64,000 nt of DNA from Tritrichomonas musculus (GCA_039105265.1 JAPFFF010000005.1:620001-684000), one strand, 5' to 3'; positions 49,585 through 60,368 are shown, counted from the stretch's first letter. Numbers and translations are program-made. Notes: generated by a model not told the origin, from the letters alone.

Positions 49585-51189
49585 ATGACAAACCCAGCAT
49601 CTTATATATTATCAGCTTATTCATTTATATCCAAACTTCCATTAGAGAAGATTCTAGAAGTTGGAAATCAAACAAACAATGAAAATCCAATACCTTCTTT
49701 TGACGAGAAAGTTTTAATCGATTTATGTTCCGAAGTACAAAAAATTTTTGAGAACGAAGACAATATTCTTGAATTAAGCGGCGATTTAATTATTGTTGGT
49801 GATATACATGGGAGTCTCCATGACCTGTTACGTATTTTAAAATTTATTGACGAAAATAATGCTCGGGTTCTTTTTCTTGGCGATTACGTTGATCGTGGCG
49901 AATTTTCATTAGAATGTATCACAATATTATTTGCTATGAAAGTAATGAAACAGGACAGCGTTTATTTAATTAGAGGTAATCATGAATTTGATTCTTTATG
50001 TAGTCAGTATGGGTTCAAGAAGGAAATCGATCATCATCATAATCCGAGAAGGATAGTTCTTCCTCCACATAATAAAGTAAATAAAACTATACAAAGTATT
50101 TTAACATTTAATTTTGAAGAAGAGGAGGAGGAAGAAGAAAAACCTACCGAAAAAAATAATTGTGACGAGTATTATGAAAATCGTGTTGATGCTAATTGTT
50201 ATCGTTATTCTCCTAATTTATACGAAGCATTTATAAAAGCATTTTCATATTTACCAATATGTTCGATAATTAACAATACTTCGTTTTGCATTCATGGCGG
50301 TCTAAGCCCAATATTAGAGAAAGTAGATTTAATTAGAACCGCAATTAATCGTCCAATTAATACTTTTGAAGAAAACAACCTCTTATCCGACTTAACATGG
50401 AGTGATCCATCTAATCATGCCAATATGTTTTCAGAGAATCATCGAGGCCGTGGCTGCCTATTTAATTATCACGTTGTTTATAACTTTTTGAAGAAAAATT
50501 CTCTAAATAGAGTTATCCGAGCACACGAATGCGTAAAAAATGGTATATGCGAAAGTTTTCATCAAACATGCATAACAGTTTTTTCTGCTTCCTCATATAG
50601 CACTGATATGGGAAATTATAGTGGCATTTTACGAGTAAAAAAAATTAATGATGAAGTAGAATATATAACGTTCCCACCACTTTCCCGTCTGAAAAAAGCA
50701 GATGCAGCTTATTACAAAGTTCAAGCATTTGGAGCTAACGAAAAACATATACCAACCATTTTTTCAATTCGTCACCCACAGCTAGTTTTAAGAGGAAATA
50801 CAATGAGTAATTTACAAACCGGCTATTCTCAATTTCATCCAATTAAAAAGCATCAATCACAATATGTTAGACGTGATAATTTTCCAATAAAAAGAAATTG
50901 CTTATGCAAACCGAGCCTCTTAACAAATCAGAGAAAGTCACAAGCAAATTTGACGCCAGTTCCAAAATCGATTTCAATGCATCGTATTAATCCTCAACAA
51001 TTAATTATTATTCCTGAGGATGACATTAATATTAAAGTTACACCACCAATTGATAATAGTTCAATTAAGCGACAGATCAGTATGAATAGAAGTGGTTCTA
51101 TTCCTGATCTCTTTTTGATTAAAGAGGAAATGAGTAATTCAGGGGATAACGATATTAATGATTCAGAGAATTTCACTAAATCCACGTGA
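49585..51189 (+). CDS. PPP-family Ser/Thr protein phosphatase, catalytically complete
   Basis: 534 residues. All PPP motifs are intact: VGDIHGSLHDL (about 72), LGDYVDRGEFSLE (about 98), LIRGNHEFDSL (about 129), FCIHGGLSP (about 234), TWSDPS, GRGCLFNY, RVIRAHECVKNG (about 311) and VFSASSYSTDMGN. It has a 60-residue insert after the GNHE block that holds an EEEEEEEEK tract (about 178-186), and a 150-residue C-terminal tail rich in Asn, Ser, Gln and Arg, likely regulatory and disordered. PP1/PP2A superfamily by motif, but divergent from both classic subtypes. It contrasts with the dead PPP-like gene at 30.3 kb. Confidence 0.92.
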   Translation: MTNPASYILSAYSFISKLPLEKILEVGNQTNNENPIPSFDEKVLIDLCSEVQKIFENEDNILELSGDLIIVGDIHGSLHDLLRILKFIDENNARVLFLGDYVDRGEFSLECITILFAMKVMKQDSVYLIRGNHEFDSLCSQYGFKKEIDHHHNPRRIVLPPHNKVNKTIQSILTFNFEEEEEEEEKPTEKNNCDEYYENRVDANCYRYSPNLYEAFIKAFSYLPICSIINNTSFCIHGGLSPILEKVDLIRTAINRPINTFEENNLLSDLTWSDPSNHANMFSENHRGRGCLFNYHVVYNFLKKNSLNRVIRAHECVKNGICESFHQTCITVFSASSYSTDMGNYSGILRVKKINDEVEYITFPPLSRLKKADAAYYKVQAFGANEKHIPTIFSIRHPQLVLRGNTMSNLQTGYSQFHPIKKHQSQYVRRDNFPIKRNCLCKPSLLTNQRKSQANLTPVPKSISMHRINPQQLIIIPEDDINIKVTPPIDNSSIKRQISMNRSGSIPDLFLIKEEMSNSGDNDINDSENFTKST

Positions 51190-51629
51190 AAGCAAAAACA
51201 AAAGATAGTCCATAACACATTGCTAAAAAGATTATTTTATAATCAATGTTAATTAAAAATAGTCTTGTTTGCATTACATGTTTCAACAAAATATATGTAG
51301 GTGAACAATTTATAATATATTATATTTATTGATTGTATGTTAATTATAAATAAACTAATTACCCCCATTCCTTTCAATTTATTTATGGGTTCCTTAAGAA
51401 AATATTGAATGACAATACTCAATTTTTTTTTTATTTTTAAATGCTGAGATTTTCTCTTCCTATTATTGTATATATATATTTGCAACAATATATATATATT
51501 CCTTCCAAATCAAATATTTAGAATCATATTAAGAATAATATAAAAAAATTTATTAAATGAAGTAACATAAAAATTACAAGCTTCAGTAAAGCTAAAATAC
51601 ATAAAAAAAAATACACTCTTAATCATTGA
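51190..51629. other. Intergenic between convergent genes
   Basis: AT-rich, with TATATA runs near 51470-51500. Both flanking genes end here. No gene seen. Confidence 0.65.
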
Positions 51630-53249
51630 TTAAACGCGATTGAAAGTTTTTGAACTTGGATTTCTAGAAGAGAGGGCTTCACAACCGATAAAAGTTTTGC
51701 TTAGCTTCTCTTTGAAATCCGCCTTTTCTTCTTGATTTTCCCCGTACAAATCAATTAGTTTATTCCAAGTAGAACCTTTTTTAAGTTCTTTCAAAATTTT
51801 ATCGTTTTCAATTTTCTTAATATCGAGGCCAACTTGATCAAAAGCCGCTTGATTAATTCCTTTCAAAACTCGCATTGTTCTTATTGCAAGTGACTTAACA
51901 TCATTACTCCAATGAGTAAGGATTGTCTTGTATATTTGAGGTAAAATTAAAGGGAAAATAACCGGAATATTTGACCTTGTAATTCGCATAATTGAATCGC
52001 TTTCCCATATAAGCAAAGATCTTTCAACTACAGCGAAATTTTGATCGTCAATGCAATGAGCCATTAACAATGTGAAAGGAAGAATGATTTTCTTTTCTTC
52101 TTCTTTATCTACAAAATCAGCGAGAAGTTCAAGTTCTTTCAATAACATAATTTTCTTTGTCGGAGATGTAAATGGCCAGTGAGTAAATATTTCATGAAAA
52201 ACAAAGGTAGATAATTTGTTATTTTTCATTAACATAGCTGTGGTAGCAGAAACAAGTGAATTATGAAATTGATAAAGATTTGGTGACCTATGAAGTGGAA
52301 TGACTGCTTCAATAAAAAATCTGATATGATTTGGGTTAAGTGGAACCTTATAACCGGAAAATATTGGAACAAATGTAAATAATAATTCTTGACAACACAA
52401 ATTAGGATCACCACAATAAGTAAATTGTCTTAAATAAACTGAACAGATTTTCTGTGCATCATTCCTGAGTCCTCTGAAAGCTTTATAAAATGCATGGAAT
52501 AATGTTGTTAATTTCAGTCTTTCCCTTTGATCAGGCGATTCAAACATTAATATAATTGATTTGAAAAGAGATTTTGTAATATCAGGGCAATAATGTGAAT
52601 GGAATTTTGGATTTGATAAAAAAGCAGTCATAACATCATACATTAAAGATAAGTGAGGCCATCCGGTTTCTTCAACTATATCTAATTTAAAATCAAGACA
52701 AACGGGTGCAAACCATATATCTGGTGGTTTCGGCATTATACGAACATTATTTTTAATAAAGCAATTGTATAAAGCTGTATATTCATTTTCTTGCAAATGA
52801 GAAACAATCTCTGGATCAGAAACTGCATGTAAAAGATCATCAAGCATCATTCCTTTTGCTTCTTTTTCTTCCAAGTTTGAATCATTTGAAAAATCTAGAA
52901 CTTGCCCAATTTGCTGGCATTTTGTTATAAAAATTGAATGAAAATCTTCACCTTTAACTTCTGATAGTAGTGGCTTGGGTTCAAAAATTAATGGTAAAAA
53001 ATGGATATCGAAAATTGTACTTGATACAGTATGGACTAGGGTTTTTGTTTCATCGAGTTCAGAAATTGGGGTTTGAATTGGCTGATATGTCTTTATAATG
53101 GAATTAGAAGGACTTGCGCTAACAGAAAACGTTGACTGAACGTTGCCTTCAGATAAATTTTGATTATTATCAATTACTTCCTTATTTAAGCTTTGATTTG
53201 AGTTCGGGCTCAAATTGTTTTTTGCTTGTTTTACAGGCTTTTGTGACAT
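51630..53249 (-). CDS. PP2A regulatory subunit, B56 (PPP2R5/B') family
   Basis: About 539 residues from the ATG at 53249 (MSQKPVKQ); the longer frame begins with TTG. An 80-residue polar N-terminus precedes the HEAT-like B56 core. Family blocks include MFESPDQRERLKLTTLFHAFYKAFRGLR (compare the family DPRER...L..IY.KF...R), FIEAVIPLHRSPNLYQFHNSL, IFTHWPFTSPTKKIMLLKELELL, and the last conserved helices up to VLKGINQAAFDQ. B56 proteins direct PP2A to substrates. The C-terminal tail is short. TCAATT just upstream (53271-53276 on the complementary strand) could be an initiator of the trichomonad TCA-type. Confidence 0.9.
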   Translation of the reverse strand: MSQKPVKQAKNNLSPNSNQSLNKEVIDNNQNLSEGNVQSTFSVSASPSNSIIKTYQPIQTPISELDETKTLVHTVSSTIFDIHFLPLIFEPKPLLSEVKGEDFHSIFITKCQQIGQVLDFSNDSNLEEKEAKGMMLDDLLHAVSDPEIVSHLQENEYTALYNCFIKNNVRIMPKPPDIWFAPVCLDFKLDIVEETGWPHLSLMYDVMTAFLSNPKFHSHYCPDITKSLFKSIILMFESPDQRERLKLTTLFHAFYKAFRGLRNDAQKICSVYLRQFTYCGDPNLCCQELLFTFVPIFSGYKVPLNPNHIRFFIEAVIPLHRSPNLYQFHNSLVSATTAMLMKNNKLSTFVFHEIFTHWPFTSPTKKIMLLKELELLADFVDKEEEKKIILPFTLLMAHCIDDQNFAVVERSLLIWESDSIMRITRSNIPVIFPLILPQIYKTILTHWSNDVKSLAIRTMRVLKGINQAAFDQVGLDIKKIENDKILKELKKGSTWNKLIDLYGENQEEKADFKEKLSKTFIGCEALSSRNPSSKTFNRV

Positions 53250-53823
53250 ATTTTTATTGATGTTCCGCTCCAATTGATGAGCGGTACTAATTTTTTTTTA
53301 TTAGATTGAATGTGCTTATTCAATTTTAATAATCACAACAATATTTCTAAATTTTCAACGTATTAACCAAAACAAATGAAAATACATAAAAAATCAAAAA
53401 GAAAATCATATATATATTTTTAAAAATTGGATTTTATTTTTTTCACTTTTTGTTAATTTTATTTCTGTTAATTGATAGAAAAAATGGTTAATTTTATTTC
53501 CGTTTTTTTTTTTTTTTTATTTACTCAATTGAAATACAAATTATTTATTTTATGAATTTTACAACTAAAAAATTTAAAAGATTATTTTATAATAAAAGAA
53601 TGATAAATATTATTAGACGGTTATTTTAAGGTTCTCCTTTCAAATTCAAAAGATTAAATTCAATGAGATTTCAAAAATATAATATACATAAATATCGTTT
53701 TAAAAAATGAATTAATATATAAAATTTATACAGATATATATTTCAAATAAATGAATAAAAACATTTTCATGAAATATTTTCGATTTTATTTTTTTAAGGA
53801 TAGAAACCATAAGGTTCTCTATT
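53250..53823. other. Intergenic, upstream of the B56 gene
   Basis: AT-rich promoter-side DNA with a T run near 53503-53518 and a TTAAGGTTCTCC word at 53628, related to the ends noted near 53811 and 54367. No gene seen. Confidence 0.6.
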
Positions 53824-54301
53824 TAGACTTGTTATTCTTCGATTCTCGAGATCGATAATTGATTGACTTTTTGATATCGATACATAAATATACACAGATT
53901 CTCGAGATCGATTTCAGAGATCGAGAATTTTTTTTCTCTGCTTTTGATATCAGAATTTTCAATTAAACTTTTTGATAAAAATATGATCGTTTTTTAATCT
54001 CAAATATTTCATAAAAAAGAATGTATTTTTTGATTTTAATCTTAAAATAAACATCAATACATTATATTATTTATTTTTAAATATTCTAAAATCACATATA
54101 CCAATTATTAAAAAAGATAAATCTGTTTGAGATCTCGAGATCTCGGTTATTGATATCAAGTTTACAGTTATTTTTATATCACATTTCATATCTGATATCT
54201 TGATAATCGATAATCTCGATATCAGATTTTTAAACTGATAATCGAGTATCAGATGCAAAAAAGTGACGTTTTTGATATCGATTCTCAAAATAACAAGTCT
54301 A
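53824..54301. mobile_element. Complete short inverted-repeat DNA transposon (478 bp) with 8-bp target duplication
   Basis: Ends TAGACTTGTTATT and AATAACAAGTCTA are exact inverted repeats, flanked by TCTCTATT on both sides (53816-53823 and 54302-54309). The interior has many ATCGAT/GATATC/CTCGAG palindromic words. The 8-bp duplication fits hAT or Merlin-type elements; no transposase is encoded. Its right part recurs at 15555-15725 next to the Polinton. The 73-codon minus-strand frame over it is not a gene. Confidence 0.88.
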
Positions 54302-55250
54302 TCTCTATTGAATTATTTATTCTATGAGTTAATTCAATATTGAATAATTTTCATTTTTATTGGGAAAGAGAACCTTAAATCGAATAATATAAAATAATAT
54401 AAAGTCGTTCAAAAAATAAGGTTCCGATCATATAAACCAGATCCGATTTTTGATCGTTTTGAAATCAATTTTTTTGAATAAATCATATAACATATAGTAG
54501 TATCATACATTTTTATTATTCAAAATTGTGTAAAAGGTTTTTATAAAATTTTGTTACGATATTACAGTCAGTGTTGGTCAACGTCGAAGAAATTGATCAA
54601 CGAGAGACCGTTTAAAACGCCATCGTTGACAACGTTCACTTCGTTTTTTCAACGTCAACAAATAAATGGTCGTTGAATTTGATCGTCTTTTAAAATGACA
54701 CTTTTTACCCGTTATTAATGTTAATTCAACGATTGATTCAATTCGTTGAATCAATTTCTAACAAAAAAAAAAAAAAAAAAATAAATTATTAAATTTCATT
54801 TAATATTTCAATAATTTTTTCATGAAAATAACTATCATCATCTGTTTTTATTTTTATAGCCATATAAGAATCTAGAGCAATTATAAAATGGTTTTAATCA
54901 TAATTTTGAATATTGATGCTCGGAAAAAAATTGAATGTTTGGAAAGAGGTATAGAAACCAAAATTTTGCCAAAAAAATTTTATGTTTATATATTTAAATT
55001 AATCTGTATTATATATTTAAATTATATTTATGATTTAATTAATATTATAATCATGAAATTTAAAGATATATATATTTTTAAAAAATTGGTTTAACTGAAA
55101 TTTGTTAAGTTTATTTTTAGATTTCTGATTTTTAATTCAATTTTATTTTGAAACATAAATAATAATTATTTTGATAAAGTTATATTATTACTTAAAGATC
55201 TTGGTATTAATCGAATATTTTTAATTTTAAATTTAAAAAAGGATGATGTT
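54302..55250. other. Intergenic with possible transposon remnants
   Basis: About 54367-54377 (AGAGAACCTTA) is the inverse of 53810-53820, so the 478-bp element seems to sit inside a smaller inverted-repeat unit. CAGTGTTGGTCAACGTCG at about 54570 looks like a hAT-type end, followed by CAACG/CGTTG-rich short inverted words to about 54755, then an A run. A 68-codon frame at 54888 has no recognisable content. Confidence 0.55.
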
Positions 55251-55254
55251 CTGA

Positions 55255-55725
55255 AATAAACCAATTGACAAAAATAACAATTTCACCATTATACAATTAT
55301 TTTGTATTCAAAGATAACAAATATTTAATTGGAAAAAGTGAAGAAAACAACGATGAATTTGACATTCTATTATTTGCAAGAAAATCATTTCTTAATGTGC
55401 ATTTCAATTTTGTGACAAACTGACAAAAGTTGAATTTGAAATAATCCAAAAATTATCATTTTCATATACAAAAATCAAATCAATTTTTATTTAATCAAAT
55501 GTTTCAAAAATATTTTCACAATCATTTGGCCTTTGTAACTGTCTGACCTTAGTTGAATTTGCAAACCATTGAATTATATGTATTTTTTAGATCAAAAAAG
55601 GATTTCTATTCCACCAAAAGTCTCAATAATAAGTGAAAAAGCATTTATCATCAAAAGTCTTCAAATCATCGAAATTTCAGAAGATTCAAAGTTGGAATCA
55701 ATTCAATATATTCAATATATTCAAT
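55255..55725 (+). pseudogene. Decayed BspA-type LRR_5 gene fragment
   Basis: Phrases typical of trichomonad BspA-like proteins are scattered over three frames: YNYFVFKDNKYLIGKSEENN (about 55295-55355), LARK-type spacer text, and ISIPPKVSIISEKAFIIKSL (about 55600-55660) followed by QIIEISEDSKLESI. Several stops and frame changes separate them, so this is an old relic. It ends near a T run. A second, better preserved relative lies at 59090-60131. Confidence 0.65.
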
Positions 55726-55934
55726 TTTTTTTTTTTTTTTTTTTTTAATATCGACTCACAAAATCTTTCCTGCTTTTATAAAAAAAAGTCAACATTTTGA
55801 GAGATATACAGCGGTGATTTCACTAAAACTTAATATTTAATAATAATTACTTTCAATAAGTATATGATGCTAATATCAAATCCAAATGAGATTTTTCTAA
55901 ATGGATGTTTAATAGTACATATTTTATTCAATTT
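55726..55934. other. Short AT-rich spacer
   Basis: T run at about 55728-55746, then AT-rich DNA up to the stop of the GTPase gene. No structure noticed. Confidence 0.6.
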
Positions 55935-57755
55935 TTAGCAAATTAAGCAAGGTTTATCTGTTCTTGATACTTCACGCCATTCTGTATAAAATATATCATT
56001 TGAATTTGGTCCTGTTTGAATTTTTTTCCTTTCTTGATTTGAAAAATATTGGTCCTGATTTATCCTTCTTTTTTCAACTGTAATCTGTGTCTGATATATT
56101 TTTGGTTCACGACTAACAATATTCCAAGGTTCTTCTTTACGAATACCATTTGGAAGAGTCGTAACATATCGAAGATAATGTACTATCATATTTGGATTAT
56201 TCGGATCTGTTTCTTTTTTGAATTCTGCTTCTTTTTTAGATAATCTTATTTCTTGATTTGACAATTCAGCAAATATTGCAGATTTGATTCTGTTAATACA
56301 ATTGTTAATATCACTTCCAATTTCATATTTAATATCTTCAATATTTTTGGCATTTTCATCCAAAAGATTTTGTCCACGTGATTTAATTTCTTGTTCAATG
56401 TCTGACAAAAGTTGTTGTTTTTGATTAGAGAATTGATTGAAGCCATCAATTGTTGATATCATTTCAAAAATTTCTTGGATTTTCTCATCACCTAATTCAT
56501 TTAATTGTCTCATTATTTTTCTTATAATAGTAGGTGATAAGTCTGTAATTAAATTCTTACTTAAATTGTCAATTTTTTGATTAATATTTTGATGCATAGT
56601 AATTAATAAGTCATAGACTATCGGAACTTCAAAATACTTATTTGGTAAGTTCTTTTTCATTAAATCATCTGATTTTTTATTACAAGTTTTTCGAAAATTC
56701 TCAATTTCTTGAAGATCAAGTTTTGTATTTTGATTTCTTTGCTGTGTATTAAAATTACTTATATCATCATCAATTTTTTGCATTACATCTGTAATATTTC
56801 CATTAGCGATATTTTGAATACTTTTTAAAGAAGCATTTTGTTTTAAGTTTTGAATTGTTATTTCAAAAGCTTTATTCATTGGAGAATCAACAATTGATGA
56901 ATATAAATCATAAATTTCATTTGTTTTATGAATTGAAAATCCATTTAATGAGCCAATGAATATATTTAGAATATCATGGACAACCAAATTAAAACCGGCA
57001 TAAAAATCATTATTTTGATGAAAAATATCTTCATCTTCATCAAATCGAGGAAGTGGACGTGGAACAAATTGATATTTCTTATCTATGAATCGAGGCAACC
57101 ATACTATTTCAAGTTGTTGTGATAATAATTTATAATTATTTGCATCAGGATGACGATAATCAACATTTTTGTACTTTCCCATATTTTTAAAGAGAGGAAT
57201 CAATGTCATTGATTTTTGAACAGCTTCATTAAAATCTAAAGAGCATGCTTCGAGTTTCAAAAGAGAAGAAACATTTTCAATTGAATCAATACTTTCGTTT
57301 TTATGAGCAATAAATAGCATAACTGTAGATAATGAAATAAATGGTATTTCTAACTGTTGAATTAGCATTCTACATTGCTCTTCATTATCACCTGGTTTAA
57401 ATCCTCCAGCACCTTCACAATCAAGTACAAATATTGCAGGATCATCTTGAAAATCGACATTGCCCATAGGAAACAGAAATCTTTGCGCTAGTTCATGAAA
57501 TGATACGGGACCATCCATCCAAACACCTCGTGTTTGTTCATCGACTCCATTTCCAATAACATGGCGGTCATTTCCTGTAAATAATGCAGCTGTGCTGCTT
57601 TTTCCTTGTTGATATCCACCAAATAAAACTAAAAGTAGAACCCTTCGATCATTTGCACGATTTAATACTTCACGAAATTTATCTTTGTATTGTTTTATCT
57701 TTTTATTACTTATTTCAGCAACTTGGACGGGATCTCTTGATATTATTGGATTCAT
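55935..57755 (-). CDS. GBP/atlastin-like dynamin-superfamily GTPase with CaaX-type end
   Basis: 606 residues. The GTPase domain (about 1-290) shows the P-loop FGGYQQGKSST (45-55), the switch threonine in VDEQTRGVWMDG (about 75), and FVLDCEGAGG (about 109-118) as the DxEG switch II of the GBP/atlastin/RHD3 group. Long helices with coiled-coil character follow (about 300-520), then a short beta-rich region (YLRYVTTLPNGIRKEEPWNI) and the terminal CLIC. This is a Cys-aliphatic-aliphatic-X box as found for prenylation in GBPs (human GBP1 ends in a CaaX box). Likely a membrane-bound GTPase acting in membrane remodelling or fusion. The family call rests on motifs; the exact subfamily is uncertain. 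Confidence 0.82.
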   Translation of the reverse strand: MNPIISRDPVQVAEISNKKIKQYKDKFREVLNRANDRRVLLLVLFGGYQQGKSSTAALFTGNDRHVIGNGVDEQTRGVWMDGPVSFHELAQRFLFPMGNVDFQDDPAIFVLDCEGAGGFKPGDNEEQCRMLIQQLEIPFISLSTVMLFIAHKNESIDSIENVSSLLKLEACSLDFNEAVQKSMTLIPLFKNMGKYKNVDYRHPDANNYKLLSQQLEIVWLPRFIDKKYQFVPRPLPRFDEDEDIFHQNNDFYAGFNLVVHDILNIFIGSLNGFSIHKTNEIYDLYSSIVDSPMNKAFEITIQNLKQNASLKSIQNIANGNITDVMQKIDDDISNFNTQQRNQNTKLDLQEIENFRKTCNKKSDDLMKKNLPNKYFEVPIVYDLLITMHQNINQKIDNLSKNLITDLSPTIIRKIMRQLNELGDEKIQEIFEMISTIDGFNQFSNQKQQLLSDIEQEIKSRGQNLLDENAKNIEDIKYEIGSDINNCINRIKSAIFAELSNQEIRLSKKEAEFKKETDPNNPNMIVHYLRYVTTLPNGIRKEEPWNIVSREPKIYQTQITVEKRRINQDQYFSNQERKKIQTGPNSNDIFYTEWREVSRTDKPCLIC

Positions 57756-58063
57756 TATTATCTCAATAATACTAATTAAAAATGAAATGAAAATTTTATA
57801 GAAGAATTTTTAGGAAGAGGCGTGGAAAATTTTTATTTTTGCCAAAATTTTTGAAAAAATTGGAAAATTTGAATTGAATGGACAATTATGGGCCAATTTT
57901 CTCTTTCTATCATCAGCCAAATATAACTGGACGAATCACTTTTTGAACTTGCTTGGTTATTAAATTAAAATTCAATAAAAACGTATTTTTAATTTGAAAA
58001 TTTATCAAATTTTTGGGCAGAAATAAAAAAATTCTATTTCAAAAAATATACTGCTAATATCTT

Positions 58064-58489
58064 CACGGAACTCCTCTTAATGATGAACAACTTGCTGCTT
58101 TAAAGAAGAAATTTGGATTTAATCCAAATGAATCATTCAAAGTCCCACAAGAAGTTTATGATTACCATCAAAAAGTTCGTCATAACGTTTCATCAAAAGT
58201 CGACGAATGGAACAAGTAATACAAAGAATATCAACAGAAGTGTCCAGAAGATTACAAACTGTTAAATTCATTTATCGAAGGCAATTTCAAATATGAAGAA
58301 TTTGCTAAATTCATGCAAAAGATTGATGAGAAAAATGCTGGCACACGTGCCACTTCAGGAATTGCATTAAATATTGTTGCCAAAAGCATTCAAGGATTGA
58401 TTGGTGGCTCTGCTGATTTGACTCCATTAAACAATACAGCATTAAATGGTGAGAAGACATTCCAACCAGGTCAAAGAGATGGAAGATAG
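58064..58489 (+). pseudogene. Transketolase fragment (pseudogene)
   Basis: In one frame from HGTPLNDEQLAALKKKFGF to a stop at 58487, this matches the middle of transketolase, including the start of the pyrimidine-binding domain (TRATSGIALNIVAKSIQG, LIGGSADLTPLNNTALNG). An in-frame TAA at 58217-58219 (after VDEWNK) breaks it. Both ends are missing: no cofactor domain upstream and nothing after the QRDGR segment. It is an isolated partial copy, well preserved apart from the stop, so a recent duplicate. The functional gene must be elsewhere. Confidence 0.88.
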
Positions 58490-59089
58490 ATTTATTTTTT
58501 AAAAATAGTAATAAATCTTACAATTATTCTATTTTTAAAAAAGGTTGATGCTTAAAAAAAAAAAAACACTTTTCTTTGTTTTATTGCATAGATATTGTTT
58601 CATTTGAGGTGAATGTCGATCAAATTGTATGAATAAAAAGGACAAGGGATATTCTACAGAGTTTTCATTGACTAATACCTAATTTTGATCGATTTGTCTA
58701 AATTAAACATTTTTTCGCACATTTATATTTTCATTTATGGCTTTTTTAGTGAAATCAACAAGTTAAAAAGATATGTTGAAGCATTTATAAAATTTTATTT
58801 AATTTTTGTCAGAATTGCTCCTAAAAAGCTCGGCGTTTAAATACAATTAGCAATTAGTGCCCATGCTGGAGGAATTGTTAATTGAATTTCAACATCTCTA
58901 ATAATTTGAACTGTGAGTGAGATGGCAAAACAGATGAAAAATAAAAGAGTTCTTCAACAATCCATATATCTTGAAATGTTTATGAATTCATTTATCAGAT
59001 AAAAAGATATAAATTTTTGCATTGAAATAATCAAATAAAATTATCTCTTTCATTTATTAAATATCTCTATTCTTTTTATATAAATAAGT
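58490..59089. other. Intergenic between two pseudogenes
   Basis: AT-rich, with an A run at 58556-58567. No readable protein remnant found. May be the eroded upstream part of the LRR pseudogene. Confidence 0.55.
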
Positions 59090-60131
59090 GAAGATCGTTA
59101 TAGAAATTGTCAAAATATTAAAACATTAAATTTTAAAGAAGGAACGCGCTTAATTAAAATCAATTCTTTTGCATTTCAATGGTCATCAATTGAATTTATT
59201 AGAATCCCACCAACAGTGAAATACATTGGTTACAAAGCTTTTTATGATTGCAAGAATCTTCAATTCATTGAATTTATGGAAGAATCAAGCATTTTGGTTT
59301 TTGAAAATTTTCTGGAGAAATCATCAATTAATCGAATTAACATCCCTTCAAGTCTTGTTGAAATTCAAGATTCATGGTGTTTAAATGTACCAAATTTAAA
59401 TAATATATCTGTATCGTCATTAAATCATCATTTTTTATATTACAATAATAACTTTTTTCTAAAATAATCAAATAAATATTCAATTGCTTTTGATGTTATA
59501 GTTTTCTCACGTCGAACTATTCGAAATGTAACAATTCCATCTTATATAAAAAGAATAAATCCAAATGCTTTTAAACAATGCACACAAATTCGTTCTATCA
59601 ATTTCCAATTCGATTCCAAATTATTTTTTATAGGTCAAAATGCATTCAGTGAATCATCAATCACTCGAATAACAATTCCTAGAAGTGTTACTTTTATTGA
59701 TAAATATGCTTTTTTTAATTGCAAAAAATTTACGCAAATTTTTTTTGAAAAGGATTCAAAATTACTGAAAATTGATAATAATGTATTCGCTGATTCATCT
59801 ATTGAAAGCATCCAAATTCCTTCAAGTGTAATTGATATCAATGAAAATGCATTTTTAAATTGTACAAAATTAAAAAGAATTTCTGTTTTTGATGATTCAA
59901 ATTTGAGGATTATTGAAAAAAAATGCTTTTAATAATACTGCAATCACTTCATTTTCCGTTACTTCAAACGTTAGCTTCATAAGAAATGATGCATTTGCAA
60001 ATTGCAAAAATCTTCTAATTGTTGAATTTCATGAAATTTCAAAATTATGTTCAATTGATATTGATATATTTTCATATTCATCTCACCCTATTCTAATGGT
60101 TCCAGCAAAAATGTTTCAAAGATTATTATGA
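59090..60131 (+). pseudogene. BspA-type LRR_5 pseudogene
   Basis: LRR_5 repeats read almost continuously: FRIPPTVKYIGYKAFYDCKN-like units, INIPSSLVEIQDSWCLNVPN, VTIPSYIKRINPNAFKQCTQ, RITIPRSVTFIDKYAFFNCK and IQIPSSVIDINENAFLNCTK. An in-frame stop lies at 59465-59467, and a frame change at the A run near 59920 moves the last repeats (NAFNNTAITSFSVTSNVSFI) to another frame. The 5' part is missing. BspA-like proteins are a large surface/secreted family in trichomonads; the two lesions look recent. The gene may have been expressed in its intact ancestor. Confidence 0.85.
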
Positions 60132-60368
60132 ATTATATTTAAATCATTAAATTTTTTATAAAAGAATTTTTAACCCTATCTTGTATTGAATCATTTAAAT
60201 TAGATTTAATAATATTTTTTTTTTTAAATGATATTTAAAATTTTATCAATGATAAAATTTTATGAAAAGATATTTATTGAATGCTGCTTCAATACTTATT
60301 TATATATTTATTATATATTTTTAACCAAATTGCATAGTTTATTTCAGCCTAAAAAATTATCAATATAG
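60132..60368. other. Intergenic, no gene seen
   Basis: AT-rich, with a TATTTATTATATATTT-like run. Nothing recognised. Confidence 0.55.

Noticed and set aside
54067-54288. 73-codon minus-strand frame inside the 478-bp transposon
   Set aside because: Too short for a transposase and made of palindromic ATCGAT-type words.
54888-55094. 68-codon frame after the hAT-like end
   Set aside because: AT-driven composition, no motif.
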